Source of the DNA: JAFGUF01 sp040883315
Lineage (GTDB): Bacteria > Bacillota > Clostridia > Christensenellales > UMGS416
Reading direction: 5' to 3'
Assembly: GCA_040883315.1 (NCBI GenBank)
Contig: JBFLKU010000026.1
Location: 1-64,000 of the forward strand
Length of the DNA stretch: 64,000 bases
This document shows positions 1-8,961 of the stretch, piece by piece. Position 1 is the first letter of the stretch. Every line of letters begins with the position of its first letter. The notes below the pieces were generated by a model that worked only from the letters and a program-made list of their open reading frames with translations, ran no database searches and was not told the DNA's origin. The position numbers were made by a program, and so were the translations under genes.

Positions 1-63
1 CCGCTTCTTTATTTTATCAAAAGGAGTTTTCTTTTTCTTACCTCATCGCTGTAAGCTCTTTTG

Positions 64-86
64 AACCCCTAGTCTAACTAGGGGTT
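64..86 (+). terminator. Intrinsic terminator hairpin
   Basis: A perfect 9-bp stem (AACCCCTAG / CTAGGGGTT) with a 5-nt loop is followed by TTCTTTAT. It probably ends a transcript entering from the left of the window. Confidence 0.7.
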
Positions 87-100
87 TTCTTTATACAGCA

Positions 101-124
101 AAAGCTGTGGGCAACCACAGCTTT
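101..124 (+). terminator. Second, tandem intrinsic terminator
   Basis: A perfect 10-bp stem (AAAGCTGTGG / CCACAGCTTT) closes on a GCAA tetraloop and runs into a T-tract. It lies 14 bp after the first hairpin, so the upstream unit has a double stop. Positions 125-298 are AT-rich and hold no other feature I can support. Confidence 0.8.
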
Positions 125-298
125 TTTTGTTGCTCTCTGCTTTTTGTATCGACATATTAAGTCATATTTCAACAAAAAGTCTTATACTAATTTATATTTG
201 CATAATATATAATATTTATAACTATTAATTTCCATTTATTCCATTTGAATAATATTTATGAAAAGTATTAATAGAATTCTCCAATCTAGGGTTTATTT

Positions 299-1141
299 AT
301 GTTAAGCGAAATTATACTAGGATTATTGATCTCTCTTATTTACGACTCGCTAAAATCAGGGGCAAAAATGGCCTATTCTGGCTTTATTAAAAAAATCGTA
401 AAACAAGGCGGAAATATTCCAAAATCCGAAATGGATCAATTGTACAGCCTTTACGAGACCATGTTTAATAATCTTCAGAACAATATGGATAATCGTTTTG
501 AAAAAATGGAAACCCTTATATACACCATCAGAAGCCAGCTGATAGACGAGATGCAAAAAGAAAAAGTAATGGTCAACATCAATCTGGGTGATATTGATGA
601 AAAATTACTTGAAAGCCTCGTTCATAAATATATATCTACAATTAATGATAAAGCTGATAAAGCCGATTTACGAAAAATGAAACTGCATCTTGAAAAAGCA
701 GATTTCTGTTTTGATGACGGAAATTATGACAGTGCAATAAAGGAATATCAGAATGCCAGGCAGTACGTAAGCGACGATAGAGATGAGTATCCGATATTAT
801 GGAGAATTTTTCTCTGCTACCTAAACATAAAAAACTATTATGTATCACTATATGAAATAAACGGAAAAGTAGTAGATATTCAGCTATTAATTAATAATTC
901 AGACGGCAGTCTATATTCTGCTGCTATTTCACTAAGGAATTTGACCAAAATCTCCTATAACCAAGCTAATGATATTTTGCTATGTGCCACCAGCGGCAGC
1001 AATAAATATCAGCATCTGCAAAGATTTGCTGTTTCGAAAAAGGGATATGAAATCGGGCTTAATGCCATAGAAAAAGCAAAAAAATTTATTGATACAAAAG
1101 AGATGGAGGATATATATAGCATTCTGTACTATATAGACTAA
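299..1141 (+). CDS. Membrane-anchored coiled-coil / TPR-like protein
   Basis: 280 aa, family not recognised. The first ~16 residues are hydrophobic and look like an N-terminal membrane anchor. Residues ~40-120 are charged and helical, probably coiled coil. Residues ~125-190 (LHLEKADFCFDDGNYDSAIKEY) have the alternating large/small pattern of a tetratricopeptide-type helical pair, suggesting a protein-protein contact surface. The start is the first ATG after a weak AGGG. It ends 4 bp before the yidD frame, so the two are probably co-transcribed. No catalytic motif is visible; a scaffold role is only inference. Confidence 0.6.
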   Translation: MLSEIILGLLISLIYDSLKSGAKMAYSGFIKKIVKQGGNIPKSEMDQLYSLYETMFNNLQNNMDNRFEKMETLIYTIRSQLIDEMQKEKVMVNINLGDIDEKLLESLVHKYISTINDKADKADLRKMKLHLEKADFCFDDGNYDSAIKEYQNARQYVSDDRDEYPILWRIFLCYLNIKNYYVSLYEINGKVVDIQLLINNSDGSLYSAAISLRNLTKISYNQANDILLCATSGSNKYQHLQRFAVSKKGYEIGLNAIEKAKKFIDTKEMEDIYSILYYID

Positions 1142-1145
1142 TCTA

Positions 1146-1349
1146 TTGAAAGCTCTAGCAATTAAACTCATAAAACATTATCAAAGTCATAAGCCCGCTA
1201 GAATGGAAAATTCCTGCCTCTTTATACCATCATGTTCAAATTACATGATACTTGCTATAGAAAAATATGGACTGATTAAAGGAATAACCAAAGGAGTAAA
1301 AAGAATATTGCGATGTGTTCCGCCAAACGGCGGCGTCGACTACCCATAG
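1146..1349 (+). CDS. yidD: YidD-like membrane protein insertion efficiency factor
   Basis: 67 aa with the signature of the YidD (UPF0161) family: conserved Cys24, Cys30 (PSCSNY) and Cys57 (RILRC), the AIEKYG-x2-KG block, and the terminal PNGGVDYP. YidD is a small amphipathic membrane-associated protein that assists YidC-dependent insertion. The start is TTG with no clear ribosome site; the alternative ATG at 1203 would remove the N-terminal helix expected in the family, so TTG, translated by coupling to the upstream gene, is preferred. YidD normally sits between rnpA and yidC, and neither is nearby. It may be a second copy. Confidence 0.8.
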   Translation: MKALAIKLIKHYQSHKPARMENSCLFIPSCSNYMILAIEKYGLIKGITKGVKRILRCVPPNGGVDYP

Positions 1350-1362
1350 AAAGGAGAAATTC

Positions 1363-1608
1363 ATGAAAGAATACAAATGCATACCTGCCCCAGTCGGACT
1401 TATTTTAGATAAGAAGGGAAGCTATAATAATGCTGTGAATTCTTATGCTCAAATCATCAATAAGGAAACTCAAGGCGGATGGGAGCTAATATTCATCCAA
1501 AGTGTACCTGTAACAAAGAGAGCCGGCTGCCTCGCTTCCTTACTGCTGGGCTCGTCTGATACTACAACGTACTTTAATATGTTGGTATTTGCTAAAGAAA
1601 AATATTAA
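1363..1608 (+). CDS. Small DUF4177-like protein
   Basis: 81 aa. The pattern (MKEYKCIPAP near the N-terminus, then a helix, then QGGWELIFI and a closing strand MLVFAKEKY) resembles the small DUF4177 proteins, which have no known function. The ATG follows an AAGGAG site 6 bp upstream, just after the yidD stop. A hydrophobic stretch AGCLASLLLG lies at ~58-68. It is probably the last gene of the 299-1608 unit. It converges on the CotH gene, with 28 bp between them and no clear terminator. Confidence 0.6.
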   Translation: MKEYKCIPAPVGLILDKKGSYNNAVNSYAQIINKETQGGWELIFIQSVPVTKRAGCLASLLLGSSDTTTYFNMLVFAKEKY

Positions 1609-1636
1609 TTAATACTTTAATCAGTTCTATTTTTTA

Positions 1637-4600
1637 TTAATACCAAGTGAACATTTCCTCTATTTCTTCATCACTTATTCCAAAAACCTGCTGCAGATGC
1701 TCCACAGAAAGCTTCCTGCGCAATATAATAATCTCCTTTATCTCCTCTATGTTTGCCCTCCATACTTCGTAGCTGGATGGAGTATTGAATCGCTCATCCT
1801 GATAATATATTTCGCTGTCTATCATATGTGCCAGTTCATCAATTTTCGCAAATAGCTTCTCCTCGGTAAACACATTATTCAAAAAATATGCATACCTTTC
1901 CACAAACGCATCCTTAAAATTCTGGTTTTGAAAAAGCGCTCTAAACACCTTGGTGTAGTCATTTTCTCGGAAATATACCTCAATATAGTTTATGTGGCTG
2001 GTTTCCTGCGTCAGTGCCATGTCCACATCAAAAAGCAATGGTCTCCATTTTCCGCTTCCGTTTTCTTTCCAGTATTTTATGTTGCCTATGTCGTAGTTGC
2101 CGTAGAAAGTCTGTATAATCAAATAGTCTATAAATGTATCTACGTCCACCATCTCTGTCAGCTGGCTGTATGCCGTGTCATCTTCAAAATTATTTGTCCC
2201 TATAAACGTCATCAGCTGGCTCCACTCGTTTGTGTTGCCTGCCAGCAGGGTATTTATGCTTTTTATTATTGTTACATTATTGCTGTCTATTCCATAGTGG
2301 CTGGCAATGTAGTCTTCGTTCTGCTTCTCCCGCAGGTTATAAAGCCCCCAGTACCTGCCGTTGATATACACAACCACGGGTCTGCCGTCCATTATGTCGA
2401 TGTCGGAGTATTCTTTCACGCTTTGGTGAATAAAAATATCCTTTATCTTGGTGTACACGATGTCCTGTCCGCTGTTTCGCAGCAAAATGTGCTTGTATTC
2501 ATTTGCTTCACTATTTTCAAAAAAGGGAAAATAAACTTCGCCCATTCCGTATTCGTCTCTTATTCTAACAACCAGTGATTTTTGCCCATATTCCCTGCTG
2601 AATTGTCCGGCAATCTGCAGCCCTGCATCGAAATCCAGAGCCAGATCGTTGTTTTCGTTGTAGTACTCGAATGCCGTTTCGCACTCCCAGCCTCTCCAGA
2701 AGTTTGCACTGTAGTGAGGGTATTCATTCTCTATGCATTCATTTCCGTCTGCATATATACCTCTGGTATTGCCAAATAGATTGGCATTATCTGATGATAG
2801 ACAGACAATAGGAAGGCTGTGTTTTCTGCCGAATATGAATGTTCTGGTCACGACTTTTGAGGGCAGCTTCCCATTTGCAAATGATGCAGCTCTGATAACA
2901 GTATCTTTATTCAGAAAAATAGGTGCTGTGTATTCTGCAGAGCCTAAATCCGGCTTGCTGCCGTCTGTGGTGTAGCGTATGCTCTCGCCCTCTTTGCAGG
3001 TCATCTCCAGCAATATGCTCTCCTTGTCCACCATTCCGCCCCTATGCGAAAATTGCGGCACGGAGCAATAGGATATCATGACCTTTGTGCTGTTTTCTTT
3101 TTGGGGCGTTTTTTCCACAAAAAAATAGCGGGTACTGCCCTGCCCCTCTAGTCTGCCGGAGCTTACATCGCCCGTTAAATATCCTGTATCAAATGCATCT
3201 ATGATCGTACCTTGCGCATTTCTAAAAATTATGGTCTCACCCGCTGAGCTGATGGACATATCTGCCCGAATAATGCCGCTGGAGCTGGTCTTCGTTCCTT
3301 TTAGCTGAACTATCAAATATTCTCCCGATGCAAGGCTTACATCTGGGAAGATCCATATCTGGCTGGCATCGGATAGAGTATAGCCTGCCAAATTTATAGT
3401 CTCTGCTCCTTTATTATGTATTTCGATATATTCTTCAAAATAATTATAGCCTGTTTTGTAGTAGTCGAATGCACCTGCCGATACTTCCGATATGTATACA
3501 TCCGAAAGCAGAATATCCTGGTCATTTTTTATGCTTGTCTCATAATTCCCTGTGTTTTCGCCTGCAGGTGTGGGCAAGGTGAAATAGCCGTATGTGCCGT
3601 CCTGCAGCCTACCCTTGGATACATTGCCCGGCAGCTGCTCTATCTCAACGCTGCTGGCTATCGCTCCGTTTGGCTCCACCAGTTGTATTTTCTCGTCTTC
3701 GCCACCAATTGCAAAGCATGCATGCAGCTCGCCCTCTGCTGTGTCCTTATTGCTGAGAAATACCAGCAAATAGCCCTTTGCACCTATAAAAGCATCCTCA
3801 GGGAAAAGCCATTTGTCTAAAATATTCTCATCATCTGTCAGTGCAAATCCGCTCAACGACACTGCCTCGGTACTAGGGTTATATATCTCTACCCAGTCGC
3901 TGGTGTCGCCGTACATATCCAAGATGCCGTATTTATTGTTTGGCATAATTTCATTTATTAACAGCCCCGATTGAGCTATCCTGATGGGTTGTATTTCGCA
4001 TGATGCACTTGAAGCTGTGGTGTTTGCTTCTGCAGGTGTTGGCTGAGCAAAGTATGCCCACTCGCCGCTCTGCGATACGCCTGCGGATATATCCTGCGGC
4101 AGAGTCTCCAAATCGCATTTATCTATGAATACTCCCGTGTATGCAGAAATCATAATCAAAGCATCATCTTCACCCAAAGAAAATGAAACTGATATATTTT
4201 CTCCGTCAAAATATTTTTCTCCTGATGCACATATCAGTGCATATTCGCCAGCTGCCAGCTCATAGTCCGGCAGACGGCATTTGCAGCGTTTTGATGCATC
4301 GTCGGAAATGTAGTAGTTATTCAGATTTACAGCAGTATCATTGGGATTGTATATCTCTATCCAGTCTGTTGGCTCTCCCGTATGGTCTGCCACAGCATAT
4401 CTGCAGGACGAGGAATATTCACTAATTACTATAGGCAGTATCTCTATATACACAGGCTCAATGTCAATGCTTTTGCTGCCTTTGCCTATGTTGGCAACAC
4501 CGGGAGACGGCGTAGAAAAATACACCCAGTCGCCTTTTTCATTCATTCCTGCCGATACATCGACAGGCAAATCCTCTATATCGCAGTAGTCTATTATTTT

Positions 4601-5065
4601 GCTGGATGTAGTCAGATATATTTGCTCGTCGTTTTCACTCAGTTTAAAATTGGCGTGTATCTCGGTTTCGTCCTCACTCATTTGTGAGGACGCATAAATC
4701 AAAACATAGCAGTGGGCATCTATATATATGTCCGGCAGCAAATACTTCATGGGATTGTCGCTGTCATCGCTGATGTATTTATCGCCCAGCCATATCGTCT
4801 CTTCGCCGTAGTTGTATATCTCAATCCAGTCCGGCGTATTCCATAATGAATCCCGAAGCGTTTTTTCATTGTGTATTTGGTATTCGTTTATGCGCAAAGT
4901 GATATTTTCTGAAAGATTAACTGTATTCTCAGATGAACAACCGGAAAATAAAAGAGAGATAAATATTAAAGATTTAAATACCAAAGATGGTATTTTCAGT
5001 TTGTTTTGTGTTTTATTTTGCATTTTATTATATATCATTCCATGTAAGCTATTTTGCTTAATCAT
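1637..5065 (-). CDS. CotH-kinase lipoprotein with four lamin-tail domains
   Basis: 1142 aa, surface-anchored. A hydrophobic segment ends in lipobox LFSGC (Cys43). Four lamin-tail (LTD) repeats follow at ~55-190, 205-345, 365-500 and 520-660, each with a WIEIYN-like or EYIEIHN core. Next is a chitobiase C-terminal-like beta domain (~670-750, IRYTTDGSKPD), then a CotH kinase domain (~750-1110) with NGRYWGLYNLREK, DIGNIKYW and LLFDVDMA. CotH proteins are atypical kinases that phosphorylate secreted or spore-coat proteins; the conserved Asp/Asn ligands are present. The ATG at 5065 has only a weak AGG; Met10 or Met15 would still keep the lipobox. The substrate is unknown. Confidence 0.85.
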   Translation of the reverse strand: MIKQNSLHGMIYNKMQNKTQNKLKIPSLVFKSLIFISLLFSGCSSENTVNLSENITLRINEYQIHNEKTLRDSLWNTPDWIEIYNYGEETIWLGDKYISDDSDNPMKYLLPDIYIDAHCYVLIYASSQMSEDETEIHANFKLSENDEQIYLTTSSKIIDYCDIEDLPVDVSAGMNEKGDWVYFSTPSPGVANIGKGSKSIDIEPVYIEILPIVISEYSSSCRYAVADHTGEPTDWIEIYNPNDTAVNLNNYYISDDASKRCKCRLPDYELAAGEYALICASGEKYFDGENISVSFSLGEDDALIMISAYTGVFIDKCDLETLPQDISAGVSQSGEWAYFAQPTPAEANTTASSASCEIQPIRIAQSGLLINEIMPNNKYGILDMYGDTSDWVEIYNPSTEAVSLSGFALTDDENILDKWLFPEDAFIGAKGYLLVFLSNKDTAEGELHACFAIGGEDEKIQLVEPNGAIASSVEIEQLPGNVSKGRLQDGTYGYFTLPTPAGENTGNYETSIKNDQDILLSDVYISEVSAGAFDYYKTGYNYFEEYIEIHNKGAETINLAGYTLSDASQIWIFPDVSLASGEYLIVQLKGTKTSSSGIIRADMSISSAGETIIFRNAQGTIIDAFDTGYLTGDVSSGRLEGQGSTRYFFVEKTPQKENSTKVMISYCSVPQFSHRGGMVDKESILLEMTCKEGESIRYTTDGSKPDLGSAEYTAPIFLNKDTVIRAASFANGKLPSKVVTRTFIFGRKHSLPIVCLSSDNANLFGNTRGIYADGNECIENEYPHYSANFWRGWECETAFEYYNENNDLALDFDAGLQIAGQFSREYGQKSLVVRIRDEYGMGEVYFPFFENSEANEYKHILLRNSGQDIVYTKIKDIFIHQSVKEYSDIDIMDGRPVVVYINGRYWGLYNLREKQNEDYIASHYGIDSNNVTIIKSINTLLAGNTNEWSQLMTFIGTNNFEDDTAYSQLTEMVDVDTFIDYLIIQTFYGNYDIGNIKYWKENGSGKWRPLLFDVDMALTQETSHINYIEVYFRENDYTKVFRALFQNQNFKDAFVERYAYFLNNVFTEEKLFAKIDELAHMIDSEIYYQDERFNTPSSYEVWRANIEEIKEIIILRRKLSVEHLQQVFGISDEEIEEMFTWY

Positions 5066-5180
5066 TACCTATTTATTACATGGATTATACACATATATTA
5101 TTAATATGTAAAGATATACAGTAGTCAAATGCATATATATTGTCTCAAAAGTACAAATATGTGAATTAAATGACATTAAA

Positions 5181-5206
5181 AATCCCTTTGCAATAACAAA
5201 GGGATT
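5181..5206 (-). terminator. rpsT terminator
   Basis: A perfect 10-bp stem (AATCCCTTTG / CAAAGGGATT) with a 6-nt loop lies 22 bp past the rpsT stop. On the minus strand it continues into TTTTAATG. Confidence 0.8.
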
Positions 5207-5227
5207 AAATCAACAAATTAAAATTGA

Positions 5228-5485
5228 TTATGCGCTAGCAACCTTTTTAGCCACTTGTGATTTTTTGCGGCTGGCAGCATTTTTATGAATAACACCTTTT
5301 GATGCAGCGCTATCAATAGCTGATATAGTTTGCTTTAAGATTGCATCTATATCTTTGTCATTAGCATCAAGTGCAGCATAGAACTTTTTCAATTGAGTTT
5401 TCAGGGCGCTTCTTACTCTTTTATTTTCTAGATTTTGTCTTGCGCTTACTTCTATTCTCTTCTTTGCAGACTTATGATTGGCCAT
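5228..5485 (-). CDS. rpsT: 30S ribosomal protein S20
   Basis: 85 aa, the normal S20 length, starting MANHKSAKKR and rich in Lys/Ala helices, with the conserved KGVIHKNAASRKKS region. S20 binds 16S rRNA early in 30S assembly. The start is fixed by a strong AAGGAGG at 5494-5500; an open extension upstream carries no coding signal. It has its own promoter (5523-5551) and terminator, so it is monocistronic, as is usual. Confidence 0.97.
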   Translation of the reverse strand: MANHKSAKKRIEVSARQNLENKRVRSALKTQLKKFYAALDANDKDIDAILKQTISAIDSAASKGVIHKNAASRKKSQVAKKVASA

Positions 5486-5522
5486 ATAAAAGCATCCTCC
5501 TTTACAAATATTCAGCCTTTGA

Positions 5523-5551
5523 ATTGTAACATGTTTGCTTTTTAAATGCAA
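5523..5551 (-). promoter_or_regulatory. rpsT promoter
   Basis: On the minus strand, TTGCAT (5546-5551), a 17-bp spacer and TACAAT (5523-5528) form a near-consensus sigma-A promoter upstream of the rpsT ribosome site. Confidence 0.7.
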
Positions 5552-5682
5552 GGGAAATTTCAAATTATTTCTTTTGCAAACTATACTTATAGGTATGCAT
5601 AGCGGCACTTTTGATTTCTATAAAATACTTAATTGAAAAATCCACTATTTACTAATAAAATATTATATATTATTATATAGGA

Positions 5683-6576
5683 ATGAAGATTAAGGATGTA
5701 CTAAAAAAAATCGCAGATAACAAAGTTATCAAGTCTGTATTTTATGTTATAGGCAAAGTGGTGAACACCATAAACCGACACAGAATATACAATAAAGGTG
5801 CTGAGCTAGCCTACTACATGGTAATAGGTCTTTTAACAATAATTGCAACCGTTGTATACGCCGCTCACTTTATTCCTAATCTTATTCAAACCGTAAACCA
5901 GCAGTTCCTTGTTCTGCTTCCAGAAAACGTATCAGAGCTGATTTTAAACGCTATGCTGGAGATAAAAATGCCCAAATCCATCACAGTGATTGTGGCAACA
6001 TCTATCACATCCATATGGTTTGTGTCCCGTGCCATGCACTCTATTATGATATCGTTTAATGAAATATATGGAGTGAAGGGAAACCACATCGGATTTAAAT
6101 CAAAAGCGTTTTCCATCTTGTTCACTCTGGCTCTCATTGCCATGTTTCTGATACTATTTGCAATGACAATAGTACAGGGTGCTCTTTCAGGATTTATAGA
6201 AAAATATTTCAATACATCCATGAGCATCTTCAAGAACAACGAATTCTGGGAAACATTAATATCCGCAGGTATATTGCTATTCATCTTCAATTCTCTATAC
6301 TACTACCTGCCAAATAAAAAGCTCCGTTGGTACTATTCTGTGCCCGGTGCTGTTTTCTCCACATTCATGTGGATACTCATGTCCAAGGGCTTCACTCTGT
6401 TTATAAACAGCATATCCAGCTTTTCATGGATACTTGGCTCTTTTGGTTCGCTTTTTGTGTTCTTAATTTGGATTTATTATTCTGCACTATTTTTACTGAT
6501 AGGTGCAGTTATCAATTCCATAATTATGCGAAGAGTGGAAGCCAAGAAAGCATTGGATGAAGCAAAAGAAGCTTAG
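5683..6576 (+). CDS. YihY/BrkB-family membrane protein
   Basis: 297 aa. It has the family layout: a cytoplasmic N-terminus, a first membrane segment after GAELAYYMVIG (~40-60), then about five more (~95-115, 140-170, 190-210, 220-240, 245-275), with the conserved YYLPN and the glycine-rich GSFGSLFVFLIW. YihY/BrkB proteins are inner-membrane proteins once misannotated as RNase BN; their substrate is not established. AGGA lies just before the ATG. The stop overlaps the stop of the convergent small gene by 4 bp. Confidence 0.85.
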   Translation: MKIKDVLKKIADNKVIKSVFYVIGKVVNTINRHRIYNKGAELAYYMVIGLLTIIATVVYAAHFIPNLIQTVNQQFLVLLPENVSELILNAMLEIKMPKSITVIVATSITSIWFVSRAMHSIMISFNEIYGVKGNHIGFKSKAFSILFTLALIAMFLILFAMTIVQGALSGFIEKYFNTSMSIFKNNEFWETLISAGILLFIFNSLYYYLPNKKLRWYYSVPGAVFSTFMWILMSKGFTLFINSISSFSWILGSFGSLFVFLIWIYYSALFLLIGAVINSIIMRRVEAKKALDEAKEA

Positions 6577-6866
6577 TCTTCTTTCGCCATTATTCTCAGC
6601 ATTCCTCTGTAGGGCAAAAGCTGAACAATATCAAACTCTATCATCTTTTCCTTTACTAGCGGCAATGTGCCCAGTGCTTCCCTAGCCTCGTCTTCATCTT
6701 TGCACTCCAAAATCAACACAGCATTATTATGCTCTGTCAGATATATTTCTCTTAGAATGCCTTCCAGATATATTTCAAATACTTGACGAGCCTCTTTTTT
6801 CAGTATCTCGCCTGCACTCTGCCAGTCGATGCTGGTTATCTCTTTTTCTATTGCTAGGTATTTCAT
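6573..6866 (-). CDS. Muconolactone isomerase-like small protein
   Basis: 97 aa with the beta-alpha-beta pattern of a dimeric ferredoxin-like alpha/beta barrel: MKYLAIEKE, helix, GILREIYLTEHNNAVLILEC, helix EAREALGTLPLVKE, then FDIVQLLPY. This resembles muconolactone-isomerase/YCII-like superfamily proteins, but such short folds are used widely and no aromatic-degradation gene is near, so isomerase activity is unlikely. AAAGGTGA lies 5' of the ATG. Its 3' end overlaps that of the BrkB-type gene on the other strand. Confidence 0.6.
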   Translation of the reverse strand: MKYLAIEKEITSIDWQSAGEILKKEARQVFEIYLEGILREIYLTEHNNAVLILECKDEDEAREALGTLPLVKEKMIEFDIVQLLPYRGMLRIMAKED

Positions 6867-6884
6867 AATTCACCTTTTAAAATA

Positions 6885-6910
6885 GGCTGCCCCGTATATG
6901 CAGAGCAGCC
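6885..6910 (-). terminator. Terminator after the NYN-LOTUS gene
   Basis: A 6-bp GC-rich stem (GGCTGC / GCAGCC) with a 14-nt loop is followed on the minus strand by TATTTTAAAA, just past the stop at 6918. Confidence 0.5.
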
Positions 6911-6917
6911 ATTTTGT

Positions 6918-7910
6918 CTATATTATTTTCAGCAGCATAGAGTGTGTGTCGTCAAACTCCACATTCACTACTTTGTCTTTTTCCAGCTCTTTCATCATGT
7001 CAGAAAATCTTTTGAAGCCCAAATCTTTTTCATCGAATCCAGGATAATCAGACTGTACTGATGACTTTACGATAGATGGATTTACTCTTTCAAATCCGTC
7101 TTCCTTAAAATCTTTCAGCTTCTGAATAAATATCTCTTTCCAGTTCGTCTTTGTTATCTTGCTGGTCATCTTCTCATCCTGAGACAGAGAAACCATAATG
7201 ATATTATTATCGTCTTTTAATGATATTGTCTTGAATTTGTTTTTCAATATCTTTAATAGCTTGCTGAATGTAGCGCAGCCGAATTCGTTTTCGTCAAAAT
7301 CCGGACGAAGTCTTTTCAGCGTCTTTTTCAGCTCGCTGGCGTACATTACGCTGTCTGCCCCGCCTTGGTCGGAAAGTATCCTCTCCACCAGTACATTAAG
7401 CTCCTCTATTGTCATAGACGATTCATCGCTCGATTTTTTCTTGCTCCTTGTTTTCTTGGATGCTACTGCAACTGTTTCCAAAAATACAAACTCGTTGCAT
7501 GCATTTATGAATATTTTGCTGGCAACTTCCGATCTTGAGATTCCGAGCACGTATTTTCCCATTGATTTTAGCTTTCCTACCAATGGAGTGTAGTCCGAAT
7601 CCCCAGATACAATGCAGAAACAATCTATTAAGTCATTCGTGTATGCAACTTCCAGTGCATCTATGACAAGCTGTATATCCTGATTGTTCTTCTGGTTGTA
7701 TCCCCAGCGCAGAGACGGAACAACATAAAATGTGTTGCTTAGCAAAGATGGCTTCAGCCCGGAGTACCTTTCGTTGTATCCGTAGGCTCTGCCCAGCAGT
7801 ATGTCTCCCCTCATCTTCACCTTTTCTATCACGTCTTTAAATGTCTCCACTTTGCCGCCGCAGTTTTCAAGGTCAATAAATATAGCATAGTTATTTCTTT
7901 CTTTATCCAC
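6918..7910 (-). CDS. NYN-domain nuclease-like protein with two LOTUS domains
   Basis: 330 aa. Residues ~8-145 form a NYN (PIN-like) domain with acidic metal-site signatures FIDLEN, NQDIQLVIDALE and SGDSDYTPLV. Two OST-HTH/LOTUS-type winged helices follow (~165-245 and ~255-330). NYN-LOTUS proteins are regarded as RNA-processing or RNA-binding enzymes. The start is GTG, set by a strong TAAGGAGGTG at 7916-7925. A 7-bp hairpin (GATTGCC / GGCAATC, 7931-7947) lies just upstream in the likely leader. The gene stands alone with its own terminator. Confidence 0.85.
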   Translation of the reverse strand: MDKERNNYAIFIDLENCGGKVETFKDVIEKVKMRGDILLGRAYGYNERYSGLKPSLLSNTFYVVPSLRWGYNQKNNQDIQLVIDALEVAYTNDLIDCFCIVSGDSDYTPLVGKLKSMGKYVLGISRSEVASKIFINACNEFVFLETVAVASKKTRSKKKSSDESSMTIEELNVLVERILSDQGGADSVMYASELKKTLKRLRPDFDENEFGCATFSKLLKILKNKFKTISLKDDNNIIMVSLSQDEKMTSKITKTNWKEIFIQKLKDFKEDGFERVNPSIVKSSVQSDYPGFDEKDLGFKRFSDMMKELEKDKVVNVEFDDTHSMLLKII

Positions 7911-7925
7911 TTTTTCACCTCCTTA

Positions 7926-8375
7926 TGCCCGATTGCCTGTGGCAATCTATCTTTATTTATATCAGCTCCGTATTATGTGGCATCACTTTTTGGCAGTTGC
8001 TTTTCTTATATTTGCAATTTGTATTTTCGCAAAAAAATAATTAAAAAAAGTTTCTGAAAAAATGACGTCAATCCTATTTTATATGCAATACGATGCTATA
8101 TATGCTAGTCTATCATGTTTGTAATATATTAGCAAGATTATAGGAACATATGTGCTGCTATATTATATATAATACATTTAATTGTTTTATTATATAGTAA
8201 CAAAGATACATACCTAGATAAAAGTATATCGTGCTATATACATTCCATCAATCGTGCTGTAAATGCCTAATTTCCCTATACTTCTCTAATGTTAGCACTA
8301 CTAAATATGTTTTTCATTTTTTTTGCTATCTATGATATAATCAGTCATGTATCCATAATGATAGGGGCAAAATTT
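7926..8375. other. AT-rich intergenic stretch
   Basis: About 450 bp separate the divergent NYN and acetyltransferase genes. Apart from the hairpin at 7931-7947 and several TATATA-rich segments that could hold promoters for either gene, I see no coding frame with a ribosome site and no structured RNA. Confidence 0.5.
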
Positions 8376-8897
8376 ATGAAAATATTACTTGAAACTGAAA
8401 GGCTGATACTTAGACATTTCATACCTGATGATGCAAAGCATATTTTCAAGCTGCATAATGACATCGAGGTGATGAGATATATCCCCCACAAAGAGCCTCT
8501 GAATGTTCCAATTGAAAAATGTGAAAAGTTTATTAACCTGTGCACAGAGCAATACGGCAGAAAGCCCGGCTATGGTTTGTTTGCGGCTATTAAAAAAGAT
8601 ACAGGGGAGTTTATAGGCTGGAATGAGATAAACAGCCTAGACTGCACTGACGATATAGAGATAGGATACAGATATTTTGAAAAATACTGGGGCAAGGGCT
8701 ACGCCACGGAAATATCCCTTGCACTTGTTGAATACGGATTTAGCAAGCTGAATCTGGACAAACTGGTAGGCATCGCAATGCCGCAAAACAAGGCATCGAT
8801 TAGAGTGCTGGAAAAGATAGGCATGAAATACGTAGGCATGAGAAGATATTACGGAGGAGACTTCGCGTATTATCAGCTGCTAAAAGCTGACACATGA
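8376..8897 (+). CDS. GNAT acetyltransferase, RimJ/RimL type
   Basis: 173 aa. The N-terminus LLETERLILRHFIPDDA and the core IEIGYRYFEKYWGKGYATE (acetyl-CoA binding; GKGYA is the R/QxxGxG/A equivalent) followed by NKASIRVLEKIGM place it in the RimJ/RimL-like GNAT group that acetylates N-terminal or small-molecule amines. I start at the ATG 8376, 8 bp after AGGGG; the frame is open further upstream, but that part has no ribosome site and the family begins here. The substrate cannot be told from sequence. Confidence 0.85.
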   Translation: MKILLETERLILRHFIPDDAKHIFKLHNDIEVMRYIPHKEPLNVPIEKCEKFINLCTEQYGRKPGYGLFAAIKKDTGEFIGWNEINSLDCTDDIEIGYRYFEKYWGKGYATEISLALVEYGFSKLNLDKLVGIAMPQNKASIRVLEKIGMKYVGMRRYYGGDFAYYQLLKADT

Positions 8898-8961
8898 AAG
8901 CAGATATTGTCATGAACCATTCATTTATTTTTGCTACTATGGTATAGAAAGGTAATCAGAT

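Noticed and set aside
1928..2578. Long open frame opposite the CotH gene
   Set aside because: It is a shadow on the other strand of a well-supported coding region, with no promoter or ribosome site, and its composition reflects the complementary codons.
8289..8375. Longer N-terminus of the acetyltransferase
   Set aside because: Hydrophobic upstream residues have no ribosome site and are not part of the RimJ/RimL fold; ATG 8376 follows AGGGG.
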